From NCBI RefSeq assembly GCF_016908875.1, contig NZ_JAFBES010000003.1, positions 310,001 to 374,000 of the forward strand: a stretch of DNA of 64,000 bases, written 5' to 3'. Numbering within the stretch: position 1 is the stretch's first letter; each line of letters opens with the position of its first letter. The notes under the pieces are model-generated. The model saw only the letters and a list, made by a program, of their open reading frames with translations. It had not been told where the DNA came from and made no database searches. Below, in pieces: positions 7,691 to 17,000 of this stretch. The stretch comes from Bacillus ectoiniformans. Lineage in GTDB: Bacteria > Bacillota > Bacilli > Bacillales > Domibacillaceae. The position numbers and the translations under genes were made by a program.

Positions 7691-8098
7691 TTATTTTTTG
7701 GTAATACTCAACATTGTAGCTTTAGATACATCATTTCCAACTAATGTAACAACCCCTAATAAACCATAGAGTTGTAGGCTTATGGAATCGCCTGCTGCTA
7801 AATTGACTGTAACTTTCTTCGTTAAGTAATTAGCAGGTACTGCAGCAGGATTAAATTCACTATTTGGAAGCAAAGAACCGTTTAATAAGATCTTAGAACT
7901 AACAAAGAGTTCTGTAGTGAGATATACCTTGTACTCTAAATCGTAAGTGCCAGATTGCTGGACTGTGAATACGTCATTTGCTGGGTTTACAGTCACAGAG
8001 TTTAATTGCTTATTATCAGGTAACGGAACATTTGATCCTCCGAGCGTTACCATTACATTTGATCCTGATGTATTTTGAGCTGAACTTGCGATTATACT
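7691..8098 (-). CDS. Start-less 3' exon: BclA C-terminal-like jelly-roll domain
   Basis: 135 codons read from AGT at 8098 with no ribosome site; TAA occurs in frame 21 bases upstream, inside the intron domain VI. The product (SIIASSAQNTSGSNVMVTLG ... TMLSITKK) matches the general pattern of the C1q/TNF-like C-terminal domain of exosporium protein BclA: a VxQxGTYDLEYKVYLTT strand, LLNGSLLPNS, NLAAGDSISLQLYG and an LxITK end. It begins exactly at the 3' boundary of a group II domain V-VI cassette (8099-8219), in the same phase as the four plus-strand exons. I interpret it as a surface-domain exon to be joined by splicing, not an independent gene. It lies on the opposite strand to both complete introns. 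Confidence 0.75.
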   Translation of the reverse strand, partial: SIIASSAQNTSGSNVMVTLGGSNVPLPDNKQLNSVTVNPANDVFTVQQSGTYDLEYKVYLTTELFVSSKILLNGSLLPNSEFNPAAVPANYLTKKVTVNLAAGDSISLQLYGLLGVVTLVGNDVSKATMLSITKK

Positions 8099-8219
8099 AT
8101 TCTCGTTTTATCCGACTCTACCTCGGTTTATAACGAGCCTTCACCGTGCAGGCCACTTTCATGGCACACGGCGATCCGTCAAAAGAAGTTCTTTGTTACT
8201 TATTTCCCCAAGATAAGTA
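8099..8219 (-). ncRNA. Solitary group II intron domain V-VI cassette (minus strand)
   Basis: On the minus strand, domain V occupies 8174-8141 (TCGCCGTGTGCC, TGAA tetraloop, AGTGGC..GGTGA, 34 nt, CGC triad). Domain VI (CTCGT..ACGAG stem, about 8136-8102) follows, ending GAGAAT before exon AGT. Upstream, ACTTAT..ATAAGT (8219-8198) is a hairpin whose loop CTTGGGGAA is complementary to the domain IV loop of both complete introns. The upper stem GCCA/TGGC differs from GCGG/CCGC elsewhere by compensatory changes. Domains I-IV are absent, so it cannot splice alone. Confidence 0.85.
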
Positions 8220-8310
8220 TATTCTAATTTTACACACCATATCAATAAAATTTTTGAAAATAAAAAATAATTGGGTCAGATCTAATTCCTTTGCCAAAAA
8301 GGTTAGTAAA

Positions 8311-8462
8311 GGGACACAGGGACAGGTTCAATGTCCCGAATAATTAATCTTAATTTACCTATAGCAAAAACTCTAATACATCACTCAATCCTCTAAGAAA
8401 GGGAAGACTAATTTACTTTATGATCTGGATGGTGGGACAAGGGACCTGTCCCCTTGTCCCCC
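8311..8462. repeat. REP + ~95-bp direct repeat copy 2, upstream of the SLH gene
   Basis: A family 1 REP (8311-8337, GGGACACAGGGACAGG..ATGTCCC) is followed by the second copy of the direct repeat (8363-8462), ending in GGGACAAGGGACCTG..CTTGTCCC. The same order of parts recurs at 19104-19294 beyond the LamG exon. Confidence 0.75.
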
Positions 8463-8607
8463 TAACAATGTACAGATTTTGTTCAGAATTAAACGGTAAA
8501 CTAGTACAAATGAAACATACGGGTGGATCTGCTGTTCTATTCTGAATTTGTTAAAGAAAAATACAAGACCCACCCGTTCTTTTGTTTCACGGAAAAGGAG
8601 GGTATTT

Positions 8608-11600
8608 ATGCCTAAAAAAAGAAAAGAGAAGTTCTTTTACTCAGCATTGTCTATTTCAGTAGCCGCCGGTGCTTTAACTGCCGTTGCACCTTCAGTAAGT
8701 GCAGAACAGCATAAGTTTACAGATGTTAAAGCAGAAGATCATTTTTATGATGCCGTGAACAGTCTGCATGTACGGGGAGTAATCAATGGGTATGACAGAG
8801 AGTTCCGTCCTTATGCGAAAGTCACTCGTGCACAAGCAGCGAAGATTATTGCAATGGCTCTCAACATGAATACAAAGAATATAAAAGATCCTGGCTTTAA
8901 AGATGTGCCTAAAAAAGACTGGGCCTATGAATATGTAGCTGCGCTTTCGAACGCTGGAATTATGAAAGGGTATGGAGACCAATTCAAGCCGAATGAACCT
9001 TTGTCACGCGCACAAATGGCAAAAATTATTGCGCTGTCGTTTAAATTAGGTACTGAAAAACTTGAAAAATCTCCATTTGAAGATGTAAAAACGACAGATT
9101 GGTATGCGGAGTACGTGAAACCGTTAGTAGATAAAGAGATTACAACTGGCACAACCCCTACAACGTTTTCGCCTAATCAGCCTGTCCTTAGAGGTCAAAT
9201 GGCGTCATTTATTTACCGAAGTGAACATGTAACCAAAGGAATACAAGTAAGATCTGAAATTACCAATATAACCAATCAGGATATCGTAACAAAAGCGGGC
9301 ACTTATGCCTTACCGGCAGATTTGAAAGGCTGGCTGAATTCCGCTAATTTAGCTGCTTTAAAAGGCGGCCAAATTAATTTGACCGTAAAAGATGGAAAAG
9401 TAGAAAAAGTAGAGTCGGTTGAACTTAAAGAGAGCGGCAAAGCGAGTTCCGAATCAAGTAAGCCTTACGCAGACCACATGGTATTTGATGCAAAAGGTGC
9501 AACAATTCAAGCAGATGTCATTGTGAGTGCAGATTACTTGACGCTGAAAAATGCGAAAATTAAAGGAGATCTTAAGCTTGGAGAAGGAGTAAAAAATTCT
9601 TTTTACTCAGATCATTTAACGGTTGAAGGAAAAACAATTGTCGCTGATGAAGTGAAAGCCTCTGCCCAGCAAACAAATAAATTCTATCAATCTTTAACTT
9701 ATAAGCAATATGCAAGCAAACTTCAGGAAAAAACAGCGGTCAATAATCAAATTTCAATTATTTTTGACAATTCAAATTTAGGGGCAGTTCAAGTAAATAA
9801 ATCGAACGTAAATGTGCAGCCAAAGGGCTCCTCTAAGATGGGATTGGTTTCGCTTTCTGGAAATGTTACCTTCAGAGCAGATGATTCAGTGGTTATCCCA
9901 AGAATCGTGATTGAAGACGGCGTTCAGCATGTAGTGGTTGACTCAGATGTAGCAGAGATAGTTGTAGAAGGCAATCAAAGCATTACCATTTCAGGCAGTG
10001 GAGATTTCGGGAAAGTAGTGGCTGATCAAAGTTCTACCGTTACCGTGCAGACATCTGGAACAGTAGGTACACTTCAAACAGCAGACAAAACGTCTAGATT
10101 TGTACTCGGCAACAATACGAAAGTGAAGAACCTGGTTCTCCCTCCAGGTGTCAAGCCGCAAGAGGCCATAAGCAATTACGAGAACGTAAAGAACAACGTG
10201 GATCAGATTGGCGGAGTGAAAAACCCTGATGTGCCTCCACCGGCCACCGGAGGCGGAAGTGTACCTGACCGAATGGCTCCAACGGTAACTGCGCAGAACC
10301 AGTCGATTGCTAGTGAAGCCGATGCATTGATTACAAGCACAGAAACTGGTGCCGTTTACCTAGTGCCGGTGGGAGCAACCCCTGCAACCAAAGCCGATTT
10401 AGACACACTTGTGACTGGAGGAACAGCCAAAACAGCCAATGTCACTTCAGCTAATACAAGTGTAACGATTTCAACTACTGGATTAACTATTGGAGCCTAC
10501 AAACTCTATGCAATCGATCGTTCTGGCAACGTATCACAGCCAGTCTCAATTACAATTACCAAACATCCAGCGGTAGTGGCGGTTGAGTCGGCTATCGAAC
10601 AATTAAAAAATAAAAACGACTTTACTTTCAACGATCGTCCGGCTTTCTATAGCGCTGAATACAGCCATTATGTATTGACAGATAATCAAAAAGCACAAGT
10701 AGATGCTGGAGCAAAGGTAAAGTTAACCAGCTTAAAAACATTGATTGACGGTTGGGAAAGAGATGGCAGCGGTGCTGACGTCACAGACTCGAAAGTCAGC
10801 TATGATAAAGACACTGGTCAGCTCGTACTAAATATAAATGATGGATTAAAAGTGACCTCTATAGATTTAAGCCGAATAAAAATTAATAGTGGCAATGGCA
10901 GTGTTGAATTAAGTGGAGCGTATTCAGTGCAACACAATAAAGTAACCATTACACTGCCGGCAGCGAAGAAAACAGAGGTGAATAATCTCATTACAGCTGC
11001 TGGCGGTATCGGTAACACATGGATCCATTTAGGTGGCGGCACGTTACTGAATGAAAAACATGTACCAGCGAAGCTGACCAAATCAGACATTCCATTAGAG
11101 TCTGGCCAGATTGCTTCCGTAGATCCAACTGTTAACTCAGTCGAATTGGCTATCGATCAGCTGCCAGATGTAAATTCATTCACTTTCAATGACCGTCCGG
11201 CCTTCCATAGTGCGGAATACAGCCATTTCTTGTTGACGGAAGATCAAAAATCGCAAGTATCTGCTGCACATGTGAAAAAGCTAAGTGACCTTAAAACATT
11301 AGTCACCGATTGGGAAACAAACGGAAGCGGCGCAACTGTCACGGATACTAAAGTCACGTATGACCAAACAACAGGCCAGCTTGTACTGAATGTAAATGAT
11401 GCAACGAAAGTGGCTGCAGTCGATCTCAGCAGAACGAAAGTTAGTTATGGAACAGCGAACGTTACAAGTTTAGAATTAGCTGGTACTTACGTAATAGATG
11501 GCAATAGAATTATCATTTCTCTTACGGACAGTAAAAAAGCAGAAGTGGACAACCTTATTACAAATGCTGGTGGTGTTGGAAACACATGGATTCACCTAGG

Positions 11601-11976
11601 TGACGGCTCACTTTTAGATAGCAAACAAGTGCCAGCGAAACTGACGAATGCTGATATTGCGCTAGAAAAAGTGCCGACGACGACAGGAACATTGCAAGTT
11701 TCTGCTGCCACAGTGCAAGAGAATAGTACAGTGGATGTGACAGTCACAGATGCCGACCTTAATAAAAATCCAAATGTAATAGAAAAAGTAAATGTATTAG
11801 TTGGTAACGAAACACTAGAGCTGACTGAGACGGGTAATAACTCGGACAGTTTTACTGGAACAACAGCAAGTTTACCATCGGGTTCAGTGATTATTACTTA
11901 CGTGGATAAATATGATGTCAATGGCAATGAAAACACAGTATCTAAAACCATTACAGTCACTCCTCAACAAAACTAA
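8608..11976 (+). CDS. SLH-anchored modular surface protein A (5' exon of intron A)
   Basis: 1122 aa. ATG 8608 follows AAAAGGAGGGTATTT, preferred over the upstream start at 8548. Signal peptide to about Ala32 (FFYSALSISVAAGALTAVAP...SVSA). Three SLH domains (about 37-205) should bind pyruvylated secondary wall polymer. A beta-rich domain (210-540) shared with the 19.6, 22.9 and 43.1-kb paralogues follows, then a Gly/Pro linker, an Ig-like domain, two tandem ~170-aa repeats beginning VESAIEQL (659) and VELAIDQL (845), and a last Ig-like module ending ITVTPQQN. The stop is followed at once by a group II intron. A promoter should lie in 8463-8600. It is likely a major S-layer or adhesive protein whose C-terminus can be varied. 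Confidence 0.9.
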   Translation: MPKKRKEKFFYSALSISVAAGALTAVAPSVSAEQHKFTDVKAEDHFYDAVNSLHVRGVINGYDREFRPYAKVTRAQAAKIIAMALNMNTKNIKDPGFKDVPKKDWAYEYVAALSNAGIMKGYGDQFKPNEPLSRAQMAKIIALSFKLGTEKLEKSPFEDVKTTDWYAEYVKPLVDKEITTGTTPTTFSPNQPVLRGQMASFIYRSEHVTKGIQVRSEITNITNQDIVTKAGTYALPADLKGWLNSANLAALKGGQINLTVKDGKVEKVESVELKESGKASSESSKPYADHMVFDAKGATIQADVIVSADYLTLKNAKIKGDLKLGEGVKNSFYSDHLTVEGKTIVADEVKASAQQTNKFYQSLTYKQYASKLQEKTAVNNQISIIFDNSNLGAVQVNKSNVNVQPKGSSKMGLVSLSGNVTFRADDSVVIPRIVIEDGVQHVVVDSDVAEIVVEGNQSITISGSGDFGKVVADQSSTVTVQTSGTVGTLQTADKTSRFVLGNNTKVKNLVLPPGVKPQEAISNYENVKNNVDQIGGVKNPDVPPPATGGGSVPDRMAPTVTAQNQSIASEADALITSTETGAVYLVPVGATPATKADLDTLVTGGTAKTANVTSANTSVTISTTGLTIGAYKLYAIDRSGNVSQPVSITITKHPAVVAVESAIEQLKNKNDFTFNDRPAFYSAEYSHYVLTDNQKAQVDAGAKVKLTSLKTLIDGWERDGSGADVTDSKVSYDKDTGQLVLNINDGLKVTSIDLSRIKINSGNGSVELSGAYSVQHNKVTITLPAAKKTEVNNLITAAGGIGNTWIHLGGGTLLNEKHVPAKLTKSDIPLESGQIASVDPTVNSVELAIDQLPDVNSFTFNDRPAFHSAEYSHFLLTEDQKSQVSAAHVKKLSDLKTLVTDWETNGSGATVTDTKVTYDQTTGQLVLNVNDATKVAAVDLSRTKVSYGTANVTSLELAGTYVIDGNRIIISLTDSKKAEVDNLITNAGGVGNTWIHLGDGSLLDSKQVPAKLTNADIALEKVPTTTGTLQVSAATVQENSTVDVTVTDADLNKNPNVIEKVNVLVGNETLELTETGNNSDSFTGTTASLPSGSVIITYVDKYDVNGNENTVSKTITVTPQQN

Positions 11977-12767
11977 ACGAAACGTTACTTTATAAGCTAG
12001 CAAGCTAGTGAAAAAAGTGGAAAGGCTCTGTCTTTAAAATAGAGACTCCTTTCTAACTGTTATGTACCAATTGACAGGGGAAGTTCCTGTTCTTGCTCAA
12101 CAGTCAAAAAAGCAAGTGCCTAATCCTCCTGGGTCCAGTGACGCGCTGATACGCGGAAGGGGCTAAGTCAGGTGAAGTCGTACCCAAATCTGGGGCGGGG
12201 CTCTTTAAAAGACAGCTATGGCCAGGCAGACGAATCCATGCAGGCAGGGTGAGGTAATAAATGTCGCGGATTGCTAGGAGTTCGGCATTTATCCATGCAT
12301 TTGAAATAGTGCAACGGCGGTCAGTGTAATTGACTGTTAAACTGGCCGTTCTCATACCTGAATAGTGGAGGCCTAAGGCTGTCAAAACAAGGGATGGACA
12401 TAACGGAACGTTTGAAGTTCTCATTGAAGAGGTGAATCAGCACCACAGAAGCAATGAGGATGGCAGCGGGTTCATAGTAGCGTTGATCACATGCCGCTTG
12501 GACTTGTATGGCAACATACGAGAAGGACAAAACATGTCGGAGCGAAGGAACTCAGTCAGTAGTAAGTTCTTAAAGCTTATTTCCCCAAAATTAAGCTTAA
12601 ATAAGTGAAACAGGAGGACGGTTCTTTTGATTCACTTTTACCGGAGAAACAAAACAGCGGGAACCGTTCATATGTCCTAGCTGCTGATCGCACGCCATAT
12701 GCGGTGAAAGCCGCTTGTATGGTGTAGGCTCGTGATAAATCTACATCTTGTAGAATAAGGCGAGAAT
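11977..12767 (+). mobile_element. ORF-less group II intron A
   Basis: Aligns almost throughout with intron B (26979-27749). Visible parts: a domain I with CCTAATCC..GCTGATACGCGG; a stem CGGTCAGT/ACTGGCCG whose loop contains GACTGT (12332-12337, EBS1-like); a domain IV hairpin AAGCTTA..TAAGCTT with loop TTTCCCC (12574-12597); domain V at 12692-12725 (34 nt, CGC triad); and a domain VI stem CTCG/CGAG ending GAGAAT at 12767. No reverse transcriptase is encoded, so any protein help must come in trans. The 5' boundary is unsure: an ATGTA at 12062 aligns best with the canonical GTGYG motif, but identity with intron B extends upstream to the PQQN codons of the SLH gene. Confidence 0.88.
12605..12668. 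repeat. Family 3 inverted repeat inside intron domain IV
   Basis: GTGAAACAGGAGGACGGTTC and, further on, AAACAAAACAGCGGGAACCGTTC form an inverted pair in the space where an intron ORF would sit. Intron B lacks it. Related pairs occur at 33147 and 53467. Confidence 0.6.
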
Positions 12768-13277
12768 AGCAATACATTCAAAGTTTCAAGCATCGATTTT
12801 AAAAATGGAACGGGTAAAGAAGCGGCTTTGGATTATGGTGATCAAATTGTTATTACATTTAGTGAAGAGATCGACCCAACAACTATTCATCGTGATCTAA
12901 CAATAGGTGGCATGGTCAACCCAACGACACTGAATGAATTAGCCATAAACACTGACGCATATTTTCAAAAAATGGAGTTTACTGGTTCGAAAATAAATGA
13001 TTTTCAAATTGGAACATTTAAAGTTGTAGGATATGTAATAATTAGGAGTAATGATCCCGATATAGATTACATTTCACTTGATGAAACGGGAACGATCCTC
13101 ACTATAGATAATTTTAGGAACGTTCCTAATTCCTCCACTACATCAAGCCAATATGCTGACGCTTCAGAATCTGAGTATATTGAATTTACTCCAAGCGCAA
13201 CAATAAAAAATAAAGACGGAGTTCCAATTGATACGAATGCAAAAGTAAGAGAAGCGAATGGCAGCAAACATTTCTAA
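12768..13277 (+). CDS. Start-less 3' exon A1: Ig-like surface module
   Basis: 169 codons open in phase 0 from AGC at the intron A 3' boundary (SNTFKVSSIDFKNGTGKEAA). No ribosome site precedes any candidate start. The product has a Big_5/SbsA-like pattern: LDYGDQIVITFSEEIDPTTI, a long beta-rich middle, then a polar end ...REANGSKHF. It should form the C-terminal part of a spliced surface protein. It ends before a second domain V-VI cassette, so one transcript could choose between this exon and exon A2. Confidence 0.75.
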   Translation, partial: SNTFKVSSIDFKNGTGKEAALDYGDQIVITFSEEIDPTTIHRDLTIGGMVNPTTLNELAINTDAYFQKMEFTGSKINDFQIGTFKVVGYVIIRSNDPDIDYISLDETGTILTIDNFRNVPNSSTTSSQYADASESEYIEFTPSATIKNKDGVPIDTNAKVREANGSKHF

Positions 13278-13353
13278 GTGGAAGCGATACACAGGTATGG
13301 ACCTTGTAAGATTGAAACAGAAGAATCACCCTCCACTGTTTCAAAATCAATTA

Positions 13354-13464
13354 GGGGAAATAAAGCAAGAAAAAAACTGACGGATCGCCGTGTGCGGTGA
13401 AAGCCGCCTGCATGGTGAAGGCTCGTTATAAAACTGAGAAAAAGAAAAGGTATAAGACGAGAAT
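13354..13464 (+). ncRNA. Solitary group II domain V-VI cassette before exon A2
   Basis: GGGGAAATAAAGC at 13354-13366 (complementary to the intron domain IV loop, one bulge), domain V at 13385-13418 (TCGCCGTGTGCGG, TGAA, AGCCGC..TGGTGA), and domain VI with CTCGT/ACGAG stem and a TATAAG branch-site-like strand, ending GAGAAT at 13464. A TTGAAACAG/CTGTTTCAA hairpin lies just upstream (about 13312-13344). Confidence 0.85.
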
Positions 13465-13803
13465 AGCGCACCACCCGTGTCAAGTGATACAACTGCACCT
13501 ACTGCAATAGTTAATTCTACAGCCTCCAATGGTTCCAATGGATTCTCTATTACGATAGATGAAGAAGCAGCTGTTACTATTGGTTTTCATAATTCTATAA
13601 AATATAGAGGCGCTAGCCTTACATCTTCTGTAGTTGGAAAGGAAGCAACATTTAATATTGGTGCTCCCGGAGCGGTGAATAATAATCAAATATACTTCAA
13701 ACTTACCGATATTAATAATAATGAACGTTATTATATTGCTGAAATGCATTCTGGTAAATGGATGATTTTTGAACTGCCGTTTTTCCAACCAGATCAACCA
13801 TAA
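13465..13803 (+). CDS. Start-less 3' exon A2: small Ig-like surface module
   Basis: 112 codons in phase 0 from AGC 13465 (SAPPVSSDTTAPTAIVNSTA). The first part is a Ser/Thr/Pro linker typical between surface modules, followed by a short Ig-like domain (GFSITIDEEAAVTIGFHNS...GAVNNNQIYFKLTDINNNERYY) ending ELPFFQPDQP. It has no ribosome site. A REP begins two bases beyond the stop. Interpreted as an alternative C-terminus for SLH protein A. Confidence 0.72.
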   Translation, partial: SAPPVSSDTTAPTAIVNSTASNGSNGFSITIDEEAAVTIGFHNSIKYRGASLTSSVVGKEATFNIGAPGAVNNNQIYFKLTDINNNERYYIAEMHSGKWMIFELPFFQPDQP

Positions 13804-13805
13804 AA

Positions 13806-13841
13806 GTGAGACGCAGGGACAGGTCCCTTGTCCTCTCTCAC
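13806..13841 (+). repeat. Family 1 REP at the stop of exon A2
   Basis: GTGAGACGCAGGGACAGGTCC..CTTGTCC..CTCTCAC inverted repeat, followed by a partial GGGACC..TTGTCC unit. Confidence 0.7.
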
Positions 13842-13944
13842 TAGGGACCCCTTGTCCTCCTAATCTTCAAAGAAATATTATTCTGTTACTCAGCAAAAAT
13901 GCTATACTACTTACTAGATATTGTAAAAGGATAAACAACAAGAC

Positions 13945-13982
13945 ACCCTGCCCTTCGCATGAGATTGGAGCAGGGTATTTTT
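13945..13982 (+). terminator. Terminator between exon A2 and the kinase gene
   Basis: ACACCCTGC..GCAGGGTATTTTT, a 7-8 bp stem with T5. It would separate the intron A transcript from the downstream two-component operon. Confidence 0.75.
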
Positions 13983-14072
13983 GAAAAGCGGGAAGGTTTT
14001 CAAGTTACATCTGCGCGATAGAGATGTAATGTGAGAACTTTCTCCCCTTTGTCATTAAGGTGGAGGAAAAAG

Positions 14073-17000
14073 ATGAAGTTGAGGTTAAATTTAATCTTAT
14101 TATTTTGTGGAGCGTTAGTGTTTTTAGTAATGTTTAGTGTCTATTTTATTCAAATGAGTAAAGTGAAGGAAGCGGTCGCTGTCTCGGGAGTGGTGGATCT
14201 CAAGGAGCTAAAGCTTGCAGAGAATGAAGCGGTAAAGTTGCATGGAGAGTGGGAATTTATCCCGAATCGGCTAGTGGATTCAGAAGGGTTTGAGACAGCA
14301 GATGAGAAAGACTTCGTATCTGTCCCTTCACTTTGGTCACATTACACAGTCAAAGGACAATCCGTGCCAAAGCATATGGCAGGCAGTTACCGGCTGCGTG
14401 TGAAGCTTCCGGCCTCTCAACAAGTTTTGGGAATCAAAACATCTAATATCCGTATGTCCCATGCCTTATACGTGAACGGAAAACTTGCTGGAAACAGCGG
14501 GAAACCTTCTGAGAGCGGCTCTCTCTACCAGCAGCGAAATACCCCTTATACTGCTTATTTTTATGCTGATAAACAAACACTGGATATCGTTGTTCAAGTA
14601 GCCAATTTTCATTATGCCTCTGGCGGAGGGATCATGGGCTCTATTTATCTCGGCAGCAGCCAGTCTATTAGTAATTTAACGAATACGACTCTTGCATATG
14701 ATTGGATCATGTGTGCCGCTTTTTCAATGATGGCGATTTATTTCTATGGTTTTTATTTGCATATGCAACAGCATCGAGAGCTATTTTATCTGGCACTTTT
14801 TTCAGTATCAATATTTCTCTATACGCTGACCCATGGAGAGAAAATTCTATCCGTTCTTCTGGAGCAGATGCCATATGATTGGTTTGAACGGCTGCAAGGT
14901 GTATCCACAATTGCAATAGGTGTTTTCTTGCTGCTTTATTTTGTGAAGGCGCTGCCCGATTATACCCCAAAAGCAACGGCCAACTTCTTGGTTAGAATAG
15001 GATATCTCTTGATTGGAACAGCTCTATTGCCTGTTCACATTAATTCACATTTGCAGTATCTATATTCTGTTTATTTACTTAGCGTGTTTTTAATAATCAT
15101 TTGGATTCAAGTCCGTGCCGTTCGTTCGAAAGTAACCGGAAGCTCCTACTTAGTCATCAGTTCGGTCGCCATTATTCTTTACTTTGTAGCGGGTACCTTT
15201 AATGTATCGAGTGAGACGGATTTAACTGTTTTGCCCCCCATTCTGCCATTTGCCTATTTATTAATGCTTTCTTTATTCATGGCGCTCAGATTTTCCGATA
15301 CGTATAAAAAGAATGAAATGCTATCTGAAGCATTGCTGAAAGCTGACGAGTTTAAAGATGAATTCTTGGCAAAAACGTCACATGAATTCCGTACACCTCT
15401 GCATGGAGTCAGTATGATTTTACAGTCGATGCTTGATTCTCATGAGGAACAGGGATTAACTGACGAACATCAAAGGAAATTAGGGCTAGTCGTACAGATT
15501 GCCAAGCGTCTGTCGGCGTTAGTCAATGACATTCTGGATTTATCCAAGCTTAAGCAAGGAGAATTGGCCATTAACACTCAGGCAGTGGATATTAAAGCGA
15601 CCGCTGGCAGCGTTGTCGAAATTTTTTCGTACATGGTGAAAGCAAATGTTTCATTAAAAGTTCAAATATCAGACCAACTATCACCTGTGATTGCGGATAA
15701 ATACCGAATGAGACAAGTTTTCTATAATTTAATTGATAATGCAGTGAAGCATACGAGTTCAGGTGAAATTACCATTTATGCTTATGAGAAAGATGAGCGG
15801 ATCATTACTGTTATTTCAGATACAGGAAGCGGGATTGAGCAAGAACTGCTTCCAACATTATTTGACCCTTATCAGCAAAGCGCTACCTCCAGGGAAGATC
15901 ATTCTGGCATTGGGCTCGGATTAACAATCACCAAGCAATTAGTGGAACTTCAGTCTGGAGAAATATGGGTAGAATCAGAAGCTGGTGCAGGCACAAGTGT
16001 CTATATTTCCTTGCCAGTGAGCAAGGAGTCGGAAGTAGAACTAGATTGGTCTCCGACAGACCACAGCAACCCTCAAGACCATTTGCAATTCCCTTATCTG
16101 TATGCTCAGCCAGGAAAGAAAGTAATGATAGCTGAGGATGATGCTGTTATTCTATCGGTGATGGTGGAAACATTGCAAGAAGAAGGCTATTATGTCATTG
16201 CTCTTTCCCAAGGAACAGAAGTGGTTAAGATGTTAGAGACTCACCCGGATATAGATCTATTAATTTTAGATATCATGATGCCGGGTCTCTCAGGTTATGA
16301 AGTAGCACGTGAAGTGAGAAAACGCTATTCTATGACTGAGCTGCCTTTGTTAATGCTGACAGCAGCCATTCACCCGGAAGATATGATCGCAGCGTTTGAT
16401 GCAGGTGCCAATGATTTCTTGCAAAAGCCTTTAGATTATACGGAATTAAAAACAAGAATGAGAAATCTTCTGCTAATCAAGGAATCTGCACAGTCGGCGG
16501 TTCAAATGGAAGTGGCGTTTTTGCAGGCACAAATTCGTCCACATTTCTTATATAATGTTCTTAACTCGATTTTAGCTTTAAGTTATGTAGATGTGGATCT
16601 TTCTAGAAAGCTGATCACCGATTTCGCGACGTTTTTAAGAGGTAGTTTTCACTTTTCAAATACTCAGGAGAAGGTACCGCTGTCGAAAGAGCTAGCTTTA
16701 ATTAAAGTTTATGTAGAAATTGAAAAAATCCGTTTCCCGGAAAGTTTTGAGTTTATCATTCAGATGGATGCGGCGGTGGAAGAAGATGTTCCACCGCTAA
16801 TTTTGCAGCCGCTGATTGAAAATGCCATTCGGCACGGAGTCAGTAAAAAACAGGTAAAAGGAGAAATTACTTTAACAATCAGTAAAGATGAGAAATTAGA
16901 GATTACCATTGAAGATAATGGAGTTGGAATGTCAGAAGCAAAGCTGAATGAGCTCTTAACCGAATCATCGCCAAATGGAATTGGAGTAGCTAACATTGTA

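Noticed and set aside
12104-12424. Minus-strand frames conserved in both introns (12104-12424 and 27165-27392)
   Set aside because: They encode similar peptides only because the intron RNA is conserved; no ribosome site, and they lie across structured domains I-III.
12828-13277. Treating the exon frames as independent genes with TTG, GTG or ATG starts (12828, 13477, 18399, 27762, minus 8053)
   Set aside because: None has a ribosome site and all frames extend upstream exactly to the intron 3' boundary in one phase.
13310-13345. TTGAAACAG..CTGTTTCAA hairpin before the A2 cassette as a terminator
   Set aside because: It has no T run and lies within what would be the intron-derived segment; more likely a structural or family 3-like element.
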